Below, piece after piece: positions 42,406-53,989 of a DNA stretch of 64,000 nucleotides. Every line of letters begins with the position of its first letter. The stretch's first letter is position 1. The position numbers and the translations under genes are program-made. Source of the DNA: Protopterus annectens (taxonomy: Eukaryota > Chordata > Ceratodontiformes > Protopteridae); contig NC_056749.1 of assembly GCF_019279795.1 (NCBI RefSeq), positions 571,332,986 to 571,396,985 on the forward strand, read 5' to 3'. The notes beneath the pieces are model-generated. The model worked only from the letters and a program-made list of their open reading frames with translations. It searched no databases and had not been told where the DNA came from.

Positions 42406-45400
42406 AAAGCTGAAGAAAAGGGTGGAGGCAGTCAAGAAGACTGGGGGCTGGCTAGGATGCCCTGCAAGACTGCGGTAGCAAAGCCTGCCCTGGATTTGGA
42501 GAAGATAGGCAGGTGGTAATGCTTGGTGAAGGTATGAACAGAAGTCCATGTTGCACCCTCCAGGATGTCCCTGGCAGGGACCCCTCTGAGAAAAGCTGCA
42601 GAGGTGGAGGTTGCCCTGGTGGAATGCATCCTGACCCCCTTTGGGGGAAGTTTCCCATGCGGTTTGTAGCAGAAATGGATGCAGTGTGCTATCCATTTGG
42701 AGATTGTTTGTTTTGATATGGCCTTGCCCTCTGCCCCTGCTGCGAAGCTGACTAGCAATTGGTCAGTTTTTCTAAAAGATTTAGTCCTATTCAGATAGAA
42801 TCTGAGCTGTCTGTGCACATCTAGACAGTGCAGAATCCTTTCCCCCTTGTTTTGTGGGTTAGGGAAAAAGGTGGGCAAATGAATGGATTGGTTGAGAGCC
42901 ACACTGGACATCACTTTAGGCATGAAGGATGGGTTAATCCTGAGGGAGACCCTGTCAGCATGGAAAATGATGAAGGGCACTACAGCCATGGTGCTTGTAG
43001 CTCTGAAACTCTTCTAGCTGAAGTGATGCCCAGAAGCAAGACTGTTTTCCAAGAGAGGAATTTTAACTCTGCTGAAGCTGCAGGCTCAACGGGGGGTAGG
43101 GTGAGCTTTTCCAACACAAAGTTAATGTCCCAAGCTGGGGCAGGAGCTATTCTGGGTGGCCTTAAGTTGTTAGCCCATCTTAGGAGCTGTTTGATGAGAG
43201 GGTGTGAGAAGAGAGGTGGCTCTGTGCTGTAATGAGCAGAGATGGCAGAGGCATAAATTTTAATAGAAGAGAAGGATAGACGCCTGTGCTGTTTCGGCTC
43301 CCTTAGCCTGGATCCAGGTGCAAAACCTTTTCCACTTGTCAGCATAGGATTTTCTAATGCTGGGGTGTTTGGCCTCATGTATAGCATCCAGGACTTGTTT
43401 GCTTAGGCTGGCAGCTGGAGGAGAGGTCAGGGAATAAGCTAGGCTGTCAGGTTCAGGGTCTGCAACTGTGGATGCATAAATTCTCCATTCTTCTGGGTCA
43501 GTGTTGGGATCTGAGGTAGGTGCCATGGTGGCAGGGGTGATAGGCTGTGCAGTAGTGGGTACCAGTGCTGGAGTGGCCAGTCTGGGGCAATCAAGACTGC
43601 TCTTGGTTTTCCCTCCCTTATTTTGAGCAGTACCCTTGAAATGAGTGGTAGAGGGGAAAATGCATATATTGAGAGGTTTACCCATTGGAAGGATAGAGCA
43701 TCCACTTTCCAGGCCTTGCTGTGAGGTTCCCTGCTGCAGAATTTGCTGAGCTGATGACTGGTGTGGGAGGCAAGGAGATCCACCTTCAGGCTGCCCCATT
43801 TCTAGGTTACAAGGTTGAAGGTTCTGTGGTCTAGCTGCCACTCGTGTGGGTCTAGCAGGTTTCTGCTTAAGTTGTCTGCCAGAGAGTTTAGGGAACCTGT
43901 CAGGAATTGTGCTAGTAAGTGTATCTGCATGGCTGAGGCCGTGTGCCAAAGGGTCATGGTGAGCCTGCAGAGAGGATAAGAGTGAGTGCTTCCCTGCTTG
44001 TTGATATAACACATCACTGTGGTGTTGTCTGTTTTGATCACTAGATGCCCTGGGGAGAGTAGGGGTCTGAAAGCTGTCAGGGCGTGCTGAACAGCTAGCA
44101 ACTCCTTTTGGTTGATGTGCAGATGTATTTGATTTGGGCTTCAATAGCCCTGAATGCACCTGCCATCCAGGTGTGCACCCCAGGCATTGTTTGATGCATC
44201 TGTGGTGAGGGTCTGGGCGGTGTGGGGTTGTGAGAAGGGAAGTCCCTTGTTGTGGTTGCATACTGCTGCCCACCAAAGAAAATCTTTCCTTAGACAGGGT
44301 ATCATAGGTATGATAGTTTCCAGGTCTTGACAGTGTTGACACCAAAGGCTTTTTAGGTACCACTGTAGTTTCCTCATATGCAGTCTGGCATATGGAATGA
44401 GTAAAATGCAGGAAGCCATGAACCCTAGAGCTTTCAGGATTTTCCTTGTGGATAACTTGGTTCTGGTGGCTAGCTGAGAGAAGTAGCCTGTCAGGTAGGC
44501 TTGTTTTTTCTGGAGTAAGGAATGCCATCTGGGATGCTGTGTCCAGGCTTGCTCCCAGGAATACAATTTTTTGTGCAGGGACTAGTTTTGATTTCTTTTC
44601 GTTGATAGTATACCCCAAGGAGGTCAGTAGGTCCTTTACAAAGGTCATGTGCTGTAACAGCTTTTCCTGACTGTCTGCCTGAATCAGGCAATCATCTAAG
44701 TAGGTGTAAATTTGAATATTTCTTTGTCTGCAAAAAAGCAATGGCTAGAGGCAGGCATTTTGTGAAAACTCTGGGAGCAGTGGATAAGCCAAAGGGAAGC
44801 ACAGAGAACTGAAAGTGCATAGATCCTGCCCTGAAACGTAGATATTTCCTGCAAGATTCCCTGATTGGGATGGGTAGGTAGGCCTCTTTTAGGTCTAGGG
44901 TGGCTAACCAAGCATCCTTGGAAAGCACAGGAAGAAGCTGCTGGAGGGTGAGCATTTTGAATTTTGGTATCACCAGAAAGGTGTTTAGAATGGATAGATC
45001 GAGGATTGGGCGCCAGGTGCCCTCTTTTCTGGGTACCAGGAAGAGTCTGGAATAGAAACCTTGGCCTATCTGGTCTGCAGGAACATGCTGTATTGCCCTT
45101 ATGGACAGCAGGGAATGGACTTGCTTTTTGGCCTCTGCCCACTGGTTTGGAGGAAGATCTGGGAACCCTTTTGGGGTTGGCAGAGTGTGGAAATAAAATT
45201 TGTATCCCTGGGACACTATGTTGAGGACCCATTGGTCGTTGGTAATAGAGGCCCAGTTGTTTGCATGGAAGGACAGTTTTCCTCCTAGGGGCACAAGCAG
45301 GTGGGTAGAGGTAAGGGATGGAGGTGTAAAGTCATTGTGACTTCTTATCATAAGGGGGTGGCTTATCACTCCCTGTTTTTGAAGAGGAGGAACTCCATTG

Positions 45401-47306
45401 CTTAGATCTCTGCATTCCCTGGAACTGCTGTCTGGTGAGGGGGGGGTCTGCTTCCCCTAGTTCTTGGCTGAGCTGGCCTGGAGAGGGCTGGAAAGGACCA
45501 GTGCTTGGAGAGGCAATGCCTACTGAACCTCAGAGGCTGGACCTGTAAAAAGTCTTTAACTGTCTGCATAGATTTAGCTTTTTCTTCCATCTTTTTTTAA
45601 GACCTCTTCTGCCTTTGTGCCAAACAAATTGTCTTTGTTCAATGGTGTGTCCAATAATTTTGATTTGACATGGTCTGACAATGTCTGTTCCTTAAGCCAA
45701 GCATGCCTTCTAAGGACAGAACCAGTGACTGCTGCCCTGCAAGATGCTTCTAAGGTGTCAAAAACACATTGCAACGTGTGCTTAGTAACTTGGCTTGCAG
45801 AATGCATAAGCTCTTGTAATTCTTTATTTTCTGCACAAGCAGGAAAGGAAGATAGTTTTTGTTTGAGTAGTTCCACGGTATGCTGCTGATATTTCAGCAT
45901 GTGGAACTGACAACTGAGTGCTCTAATAGCAAGAGTTGCGGAGGTGTATACTTTTTTACCCCATTTGTCTAAAGCTCGGGAATCCCTGCCTGAGGAGGTC
46001 GGATTCTTAGCTGAGGTTGCTTTAATTCCTTTAGGTCCTTGAGAGATGACCTCTGGGTCAGCAGTAGGATTTTTGAAAAGAAATTTGTGAGAGTCAAGGA
46101 CTCTGTAGTACCTGTCAGGTTTCCTGGGAAGAGGAGGAAGGGTGTCAAGAGTCAAACTGGATTCTATAAAAACATCATCCACAACATCCAGGACAGGAGG
46201 AATGGCTAAAGATCTGTGCTGTCATCGGACTCCTGTTCAGATAAAACAACTGGGGACAAGTCTCTTCTTCTTTTGGAAGGGGTAGCCTGGCTTCCCCTAA
46301 TAAGCATTATAGTCTTCCGCCATTTTAAGCATTTGAGATTGAGGCATGCAAGCAAGTGCCTGAGCCTGGGTCATCATTTTTTTAGGCGTAGTTCATACCC
46401 TGGGTCTTAGAAACTCTGTAGTTTTAGAAAGACTTGAAGATGCAAAAGAAGTCATCGGTTTGTGTTGAGTATCGGTAGTGCAAAGAACTTCCTCGGAAGC
46501 TGGTGCCTGCTCAGCGGCTCTGGACCCATCCAAGGTAGAGACATCCGCAGGATCCTTAATCGAAGAAGAGTCTCGCTGCATACCGGACTCCGAACTGGTC
46601 TCGGTAGCGGCCTGCAAATCCACAGATGCAGACATCAGGATCTGCAAATGTGCCTTACTGAGTACTGGAGAACTGACGACTAGCTTAACGGAAGCATCGT
46701 CGGCAGTTTTGGACCTGTTAGGTCTGTCTCTGTCTTTATCCATACGTTTTTTTCAGAAGATCAGTAGTCGGATGGCTTACCAAAGCCATATCAGAATATG
46801 AGGACCAACAGCGAAAATATTTAGCTACAATAAGGGCCCGACGATGTATAGTTCTGGCACTGAACAAAGCACAAAAGTGGTAGTGAGGGACATTGTGGTC
46901 TGTGCCTAAACAGGTGATGCAGTAAGAATGGATGTCTCGGTGTGATATTTGCTTTCCACAGGCGAGACAATTGTTAACTTTTTCTGACAAAGGTTACAGC
47001 AAGAAAAAAGGATCCCCAATGGGGTACTTAGCTTTAGAAAACTTCAACTTCAAATTGGAAATGAAAACTCATGTAGTGGCCGACAGGCATGCATGCAAAC
47101 TGCTTCTGCTTCAGGCTCCTTGGCAAGAGAGACTGATGTAATGGTATTGGCTGCCTGATTTTATACCACTGACGACCTGACATCAGTCCTGGAGTGACAG
47201 CAACTAATGCAGAAATACTAAGCCTTTGGTATTCGGGCCAACTGAGGGCTACCCCTGGCAAGATAATTCAAGTGCGATGACTGCAGCAATGAAACACGAA
47301 GAACAT

Positions 47307-48775
47307 CTAAAGTTACCTGGATTTTACTAGTCAGTCATTAACTTGCTTCATGAATCTTGAAGGCCAGCAATGAACCACATTAAGGACAAAAGAAACACTG
47401 CTACAGCATACAAACTTTAAAAATACACATTCTTGGAGCTGTTTTCCATACAACACAACTTGAAATTTGGAAACAGTAATTTGAATAAACATACATGTAG
47501 GAATCGAAGTTCAGACGTCAAGGCTGTATCATGTTAGTAATAAAACAAAACTTCCAAAAAAATGGAATGGCTGAATGAAGCGAATGCAAGCACTCCTAAG
47601 TGAAATGAAAAGTACAGTAAGAGCACTCCCATTCAGAGGTGAAGCTGGCTCAACCAGAGCCCTGTGCTGGACCTGCAAATTTGCACCCCACCACCTCAGC
47701 TCATCCAAGAGAAGAGCAACACAAAGAAAGTCAGCTCCTTCTACTGGCACACTAACCAAGTGGCTAGATAGACGTCCCCTGAAAAGTTGAAAATTCTTTC
47801 AATCAGTAGCAAACTGCTTGCTACAATGTAGCATAGAGTTGCTACGGACAATTTAGACCACACACAGAGGGCTATAGCACTCTGGTTTTGCTTAAAAAAA
47901 GAGAAAAAAATTGTTTACTTTTAAACCGTAGCTACAGTTTACAACACAAATGGAGTGCATCAGCACTCAGGTTTGACAGCAAATGCAATATCATTTGTTA
48001 AAAGCTGGTATCACACTAAAGAGCAATCAGGAATCAAGATGATGGATCACTGATCATGCCCCCTAACACTTTGCACCCTTGCAATTGCACCCTTCAGCCC
48101 ACACTAGTGACACTACTGCTTTTACATACTACTACTCCATGTACTTTAGCTCTGTTGACAGTGACTACCATGCAGGTGAGGCAGAAGCACATCTTATCTG
48201 ACACTGCTAAGAAAGATAGCAGCCTTTCCAAAATGTACTTTTGACATCTAGTTGATATGTTTCCAACTGGTAAACTGGCTACATTTTTAAAACTCATTTT
48301 CTATAGGCTGGTGTAAGGCCAATGAGTAACCACTTTCAAAACTGCTAAACAGCCTCCATTCTACTTATTAACCCTAGTGACAAATGGCACAAAATTTTTG
48401 GTTTTGCTGCAGAGATACAAGGGAAGTGGCACAGAAAAAAGGACTACATCAGATCATGCAGCCAGTACTGTGAAAGTATAAGACATTATTTCACAGGCAT
48501 AAATCTACATGGATACAATTTTCTCCTCCTATTAGTAGCCTCACTGATCTATTCAATCACTTCTCCACCTGACCATCAGGCCACCATCTATCTTTTGCCA
48601 CCATCTTAGAAAAGCTAACAACTGAAGACATTACTGACACTGTGCCCAAGCTCTCTCCTTCTCCCCAACTAAGCTGCAATATTTTCTGCTTGGCATTGCA
48701 TGCAAGTGAGAGACAGTATCTAATTAACACTGTATTTACAGTTCTTATGAGTTTGCAAATTATACATGAGCACCA

Positions 48776-48778
<3 letters not shown>
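47307..48778. other. slc39a9 intron sequence without recognised elements
   Basis: No exon or named repeat was identified. Small open frames (for example 47,575-47,790) lack domain or splice support. Confidence 0.4.
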
Positions 48779-48779
<1 letters not shown>

Positions 48780-48868
<89 letters not shown>

Positions 48869-48883
48869 CATGTCTATACATCT

Positions 48884-48958
<75 letters not shown>
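48780..48958. repeat. Inverted dinucleotide microsatellite (TG)n-(CA)n
   Basis: About 84 bp of TG repeats (48,780-48,864) are followed by a 24-bp unique spacer and about 70 bp of CA repeats (48,889-48,958). TG and CA runs are reverse complements, so each strand can fold into a long hairpin; both runs can also adopt Z-DNA. The long open frames that cross it (Val-Cys and His-Thr repeats) are artefacts. Confidence 0.95.
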
Positions 48959-48961
<3 letters not shown>

Positions 48962-49606
48962 TGTACTTTGTATGCCCCTAGGTTCAGACGTTCACTGGTT
49001 TGGTCCTTCTCATGTATTCCTGCAGCAGAGCTGCTGCCCCTGGAACAAGATGGAAGCCCACTAGTGTGCCACAGAAAGCCTGCAACTACTCCTTCTCATG
49101 TAGGAAGTCTGAAAATATGATCCCTATTGAAGAAGTACTCAGTGGGTATAAACTACAAAAATCTCTAAAACTTGCAAATATTCCTTGGCTTTATTGCACA
49201 TTCGCTCTGCTTCTAGTAGAATTAAAGACTTCCTGGGATTGACTAATATCCTTAGTCAATTAGCGCAACAGCAGCAAAATGTAATTCAGAGACAGGTAAG
49301 GCCATAATGGGAAAGACCACATTACTAGCTCAACAGCACGCCTCTGAATTGAAAAGTGTACTGCCAGAACTGACCACATTACTGTGCTCCCTAACAGACC
49401 ATGCATCACATAAGGAAATTTAAATTGTGTACATGCAAGCTAGTCTATATATGCTAGTACATGAAAATCTATGGCTAACCTGAAAGTTTCTACAATTCTT
49501 GTAATCACACATGTTCTAAACCGCTATTGTAGCTTTTCTTCAGTTCTCATATCCACAAATGTTCTAAACAGGATAGCAAAGAAAAGAAAAATGTAGTTTT
49601 ACTCAC

Positions 49607-49741
49607 CTGGCTTAGTATAAAATATGTTGCTACAGCTAGTAGTGGAGCTGCTATGGAAAAAACAAGCAGATGCGTCTGTATTTCTTTTTTCTCTAAACCA
49701 GTATGCATCAGAAATGACACAAGTCCAAATGCTGCAGGGGC
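49607..49741 (-). CDS. slc39a9: slc39a9 (ZIP9) penultimate coding exon
   Basis: A 135-bp, phase-0 exon flanked by a TATTTCCTTTCAG acceptor and a CCAG|GTGAGT donor. It encodes 45 residues starting [20 protein letters not shown] and ending YFILSQ. In ZIP9 the sequence HKAPAAFG forms the metal-binding helix typical of the ZIP family; its HK must come from the preceding exon. The second half ([20 protein letters not shown]) is the next membrane segment. The preceding exon (with a VAIMLHK-like end) was not found to the right up to 64,000, so that intron is either longer than 14 kb or the exon was overlooked. Confidence 0.92.
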
Positions 49742-49807
49742 CTGAAAGGAAATAAAAAAGAAGTTTTTATGCCACTTGTTAAGCAACCTTCTCCTTTCAT
49801 CATCATT

Positions 49808-50290
49808 ATAGGTTCATAGGTAAGTATTAGGCTAGCTTCACTTGTGGGCCGTTTTAATCCTAACAGATTTCCCTTTTGGTGCCTGAATTAACCTATCCGA
49901 TTTGGTTATGCACTGGCCTGACCCATCCCATGGTCGATAACTATATTACCCCCAATGAGAATAACTGGGATCATACCATAGACAATTTGAGGGGACCCAT
50001 GCATGGGATTAAGCACTCAGGAGCTGGTTCTGTTCATTAGCAGTACAAGCAGCAGTCGTGGGGTAAATTTTCAACTAGCTGTTCACTGATCCAGTATGCG
50101 CTGCAATATGGAAAGGGATGAGCTTTTTATGTGGATGGGGAGTCTGTTCCAGAGCAATGTTACTGCCATCCCATAACCACAGCAAATGTAAGCTGCATAT
50201 GAAAGGCACATACACAAGGACCTGCGAATATAAACCTGATTTTCCTGGATTATAATCCTACCACAGAATAAGATGCATCTTATAATTTAT
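49808..50290 (-). mobile_element. 3' end of CR1-like LINE (same family as 33,250-36,720)
   Basis: Read on the minus strand it gives LWNRLPIHIKSS and LQRILDQ, the C-terminal pattern of CR1-type ORF2, followed by a 3' UTR with CATGCATGGGTCCC and the family tail ending near CTATGAACC (left edge, 49,808). Stops and frameshifts are present. It begins only about 65 bp upstream of slc39a9 exon 49,607-49,741. Confidence 0.7.
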
Positions 50291-51247
50291 TTTCATTCTT
50301 TAACAGAACAGAGAAGCATTACAGCACAAGGTATGCCGTTAACTTAAACAGACATTCTGAAATTACTTAAACACTTACTTTAGAACCTAACCAACCCTTT
50401 TCAGGCATGACCTGGAACTGCAAACCTATTTTTTTCAGGTATTAATAAGATCAATAACCAAAAGCAAGGTGCAATCACAGTCATACCATATTAGATTTGT
50501 ATATCCAAGTTCATCGTTAAAATGAAAATTACATTATGTACCAGAATGCTCGGAGCAGGACCACTTGTGCAGTGAATAATCCAGGATGTAACACAACATA
50601 AGGTATACACCATCATTGGCAGAATTTTACAAGGGAAAGTGTGTAACATAGCTAAACAGCTTTAGTGTGGATGAAGGAAAACATAACAGTTGAGGGCTGT
50701 CTTGGAAGACTAGAAGAAGGGGAAGCTGATGATGACATAAGGCTGGAGAGTGTAGAAGGGAACAAAGGAGAAGCTGGACACATAGCAGAATGATTACATT
50801 ATGGAGTCTGTCAGCTGAGAAGAACTCTGAGTAGTTCTTTGAAAAGGGAAGAAAAACATGGAGGTGAGACAGTCACGGTAGGAAGAAGGGTTTGTGAAGC
50901 ACTAGCAGCTAAACTGAGAAGATGCATCTTTAGCAGTATGAGAAAGGAATTAAATACAGAGATGTTTCTTGAATGGGTGGGTGTTTTAGGTACCAGGGCT
51001 TAGAATGGATAGGGACTTGCAACCAGAAAAGCCTGCATTATTGTACAGTGAGATCTATTAATAAATACTACAGCACTGGTTCCTAAATAGGAGTTACACA
51101 AAAGTTGTTCAGAATTTGGCAGGGGAGACGGACAGTTAAGAAAGAAAAGCATGAAAGCTAGGAAGTGGCTGGAAAGTCAATCATCTCCAGTATTACTAGC
51201 TATTTACTTCGGACAGGGAAACACAGCAGTAGATTTCAACAGAGGCT

Positions 51248-52400
51248 CATAGATCCATAGTTAGTACTAGGCTAACTGCCCTTGCAGGCCTTTTTAAGCC
51301 TAGCCAATCATCCCATTTGGTGCTTAAAATTAACCTATCCCATTGGAGTTTAGACTCGCATAGCACATTACAACATCTATATTTTCATATTACTCTACTG
51401 ATAATTACAAAACAAAATATACAAATCTGGAGGGGACCCATGCACTGGAATAAAGCATTTAGGAGCTGCCTATCTATATTAGTAGTAAAGGGGGAAATCC
51501 TGAAGTAAATTTATTTACTTCCCATCCACTGATCCAAGTAAGTCTGAATGTGGTCACAGAAGAGCTTTTGTATTAAGTGGACAGGGAGTCTGTTGTACAG
51601 CAGTGTTATCCATTGCAAAATATACCTGTCCCTCAAAACCATTCTGTTAATGCTGCAGAAGAGGTTTAGGTCCCTGGATTAAGTATTTCTGGTAGAATTT
51701 GACTTGCAGATGTGAATTAAGTCCATCAGTAATGGGTCAGAGGACACTTGTATGGTAGACACAGGTTACCTCTTAGCAGTCTGTATGACTGAATATAGTG
51801 ATAGGGCTTTGAGGCAGTCCATGAAGAACATACTGTTTAGGCCTTGTATCCTTTTTGTGAGATATCTCTGCAGGTGTTCCAGTTGCTGCTTGTGCCCCTT
51901 GTGTATGAGCTGCTCATTATGGAAGGACTTCCTTATGACAGTGGACACATGCTGATCAACGTTAGGTCACTGTCCATGTAAGTTCCCAAGTCTGGAACTA
52001 CTGGTTCAACTCTTAAGGGTGTGCTGTCAATGTGGCAGTTCCCCAGGGAAGCAGTCTTTTGAAAGGAGAAAATAATACGTTTTTTGTCATTTAGCTTTAG
52101 TCCATGAGTCTGGCACCAGTTATCTGTTTGGGAAAAGTCTTCCTATAGGAGGGCTGAGTCTTTTGGGATTTAATCACTGCTCCTAGCTTGCAGTTGTTTG
52201 CAGACTTAGTCAGAGCTTTGGGGTATTGGATTTTACTTCTGAGAAGTAGATTCTGAACAGAAGAGATCCCAGCACTGATCCATGAGGGACTCCACTGGTG
52301 ACTGGTCTTTTTGTGAATGTAGTAACAAGGGATACACATATAGATTAATGCCATATAAGATGAAAAATCAGGATGACTGCAAGTGTCCACATTCCAGTAA
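51248..52400 (-). mobile_element. 5'-truncated CR1-like LINE (same family)
   Basis: The minus strand shows reverse transcriptase text SGVPHGSVLGSLLFRIYFSE with a following A/S-NNCKLGAVI stretch at about 52,180-52,310, and C-terminal NRLPVHLIQKLF and YLDQWMGSK near 51,515-51,600. The 3' UTR shares GGGGACCCATGCA with the copy at 49,808. The tail 'ctaactgcccttgcaggcc..ttaagcctagccaat' (51,270-51,307) is the complement of the SINE/LINE tail. Several stops and frameshifts; inactive. Confidence 0.8.
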
Positions 52401-53985
52401 AGGAATAAGTACTACTTTCAATAAGGAAAACCTGGCCTCCCATACAGCCTGATAACACTGACAATGCACTGAGATGCTGCTTAACTATACTGCATGCATC
52501 AATTTCTTAACAGGTGATGTGTAGGTCCTTACCAGGCATTTAGTTAACTTTGGGGAATTAAAGGCTTTAAAAAGATCCTCTTTAGAGCTATCAGTCTCTT
52601 CAGTGATTACACACTGCAGGATGGAGGTTGAACATAAGGAAGGGTTTTGGAAAGGTTCACCCAGATGGCTGAAAGATGGCAGCAGATGGTCAGTGGAGAC
52701 AAAATATAAAGTACTGCATCAGTTCCACAACAACCCTTGTGTGAAACATCAACTTGGGTACTGGAACTGATGACAAAAGATGAGAAAAGGAATCCAGAGG
52801 TGTTGCATCGTTTAAACTGATGTCCATTTGTTTGGACCAGGATCTGGCAAATTTGTATAGTAAAATATCTGATTAGTAACATTATGGCTTCAGTTCATTC
52901 AGACTGCCATGTCAATAAGAAATCTTCCTCCTTAACCTCAAAGCTAGTGACATTAGAGTTAGTATATTTAGAAAAAACAGAGGGGCGGGGGCTGCAGGGA
53001 GGCTTGCCCCCTTGCAATTATTTTGTTTGTGGATGAAATCAACATTTGCCAGAGTTGACTCTTACAAAGTTTATCAGTGAGGTCATAGTAATTTTGATCA
53101 GCTACCATGAATCCTTTTGACAACACTGGACTGGAACAACAGCAAATAGAGAGATTGGGCAGTAACAGCAACAAACAGAGTAACAGTGTAAATCTTCAGG
53201 AGGACAGACTTCAAAAGAAAAAAAAAAAAGACAACATGCTACTGCTTTACAAGGGCTTTAATTAAGCAACATCTTGAGTACTACATATGGTCCGGGAGAC
53301 CCTTTTCCTGGAAGTAGTCCATAGGAAGACCACCAGAAAGGTGCATGAGATGGACAGGAAGGGGTACGGCCAGGAAATTCAAGAACCGAAGCTCTTTTCC
53401 AGAAACCAGAAGAGAAAAGATGATGTGATAAGCTTGAACAAGATCACGTTAAGAAAACACACATGAAGAGGTCATCTTGAAAAGGAAGGACAGAGTGAGA
53501 CAATAAGGGAACAGGCAACAGATTGTATGGCCCTATTATCCACTAAATCTGAATGGAGTAACTATCAGAATGGGTGATGGAGAAGGAATTCACATTGATA
53601 TAAAAACAGCTTAGGGCATTTAGATAGGGGTGAGGGTGAAGGGAGGGATGGAGGGGAGGTAAAATGTCAAATGTATTTCAGAGCATTGCTAAATAGGCTT
53701 ACTGTTTCCTTATAACATCAAGCAAATTAATATAAAAATTTAATGGTTATTAAGGCAAGCATGGATGGCATTCTGTTACTTAAAAATACTTGTCTTAAAA
53801 TAAGTGCAGTTTTAATTACAGTGCAAGAAGAAATACTTTTAAGCTCAGAGCAATGGAGACTTTGGCATTTTAACAGTATTTAATCCCATTGTTAAAAATG
53901 TCTCTTTACTAATTCCAAGTTGTGATTAATATACTCAAAATACCATCTAAAATAAAGTACATTTATTTATCTCTTATGCAGTAAC
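52401..53985. other. Probable slc39a9 intron, nothing identified
   Basis: No exon matching the missing ZIP9 parts and no named repeat was recognised. Short minus-strand open frames at 52,607-52,882 and 52,968-53,174 have no domain support. Confidence 0.35.
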
Positions 53986-53989
53986 ATCT

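Larger units (their letters stand above)
41938..47306 (-). mobile_element. DIRS-type retrotransposon, copy C, in slc39a9 intron (fossil)
   Basis: A complete-length DIRS element. The left terminal inverted repeat, about 41,938-42,150, is the complement of about 47,100-47,306 over some 190 bp (shared GGGGTAGCCCTCAGTTGG). From right to left: gag-like region (about 45,400-47,010), reverse transcriptase (about 44,690-45,370, LATLDLKEAYLPIPIR, FSVLPFGLSTAPRVFTKC), RNase H (about 44,000-44,240), methylase-like segment (about 43,560-43,800) and tyrosine recombinase (about 42,430-43,400, with TSARRVSEL and HSTRATSTS). A GA-rich microsatellite sits at 42,233-42,271. Broken, with roughly six to ten breaks. 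Its terminal repeats group it with copy E. Confidence 0.92.
39991..49606 (-). other. slc39a9: slc39a9 last intron, 9.6 kb
   Basis: The donor is CCAG|GTGAGT (complement at 49,601-49,610) and the acceptor is TATGCAG|ACT next to 39,990. The intron is phase 0. It carries a CR1/L2-type LINE with a SINE inside it, a 5.4-kb DIRS copy in the same orientation as the gene, and a large TG/CA microsatellite. Together these account for about three quarters of its length. Confidence 0.85.

Noticed and set aside
48557-49120. Several long open frames of Val-Cys and His-Thr repeats
   Set aside because: They are produced by the TG and CA microsatellite runs in every frame and have no other support.
49120-49440. 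Plus-strand text with LTNILSQLAQQQQNVIQRQ as a retroviral envelope fossil
   Set aside because: The resemblance is only in glutamine-rich heptads; no flanking retroviral parts or terminal repeats were seen, so I did not list it.
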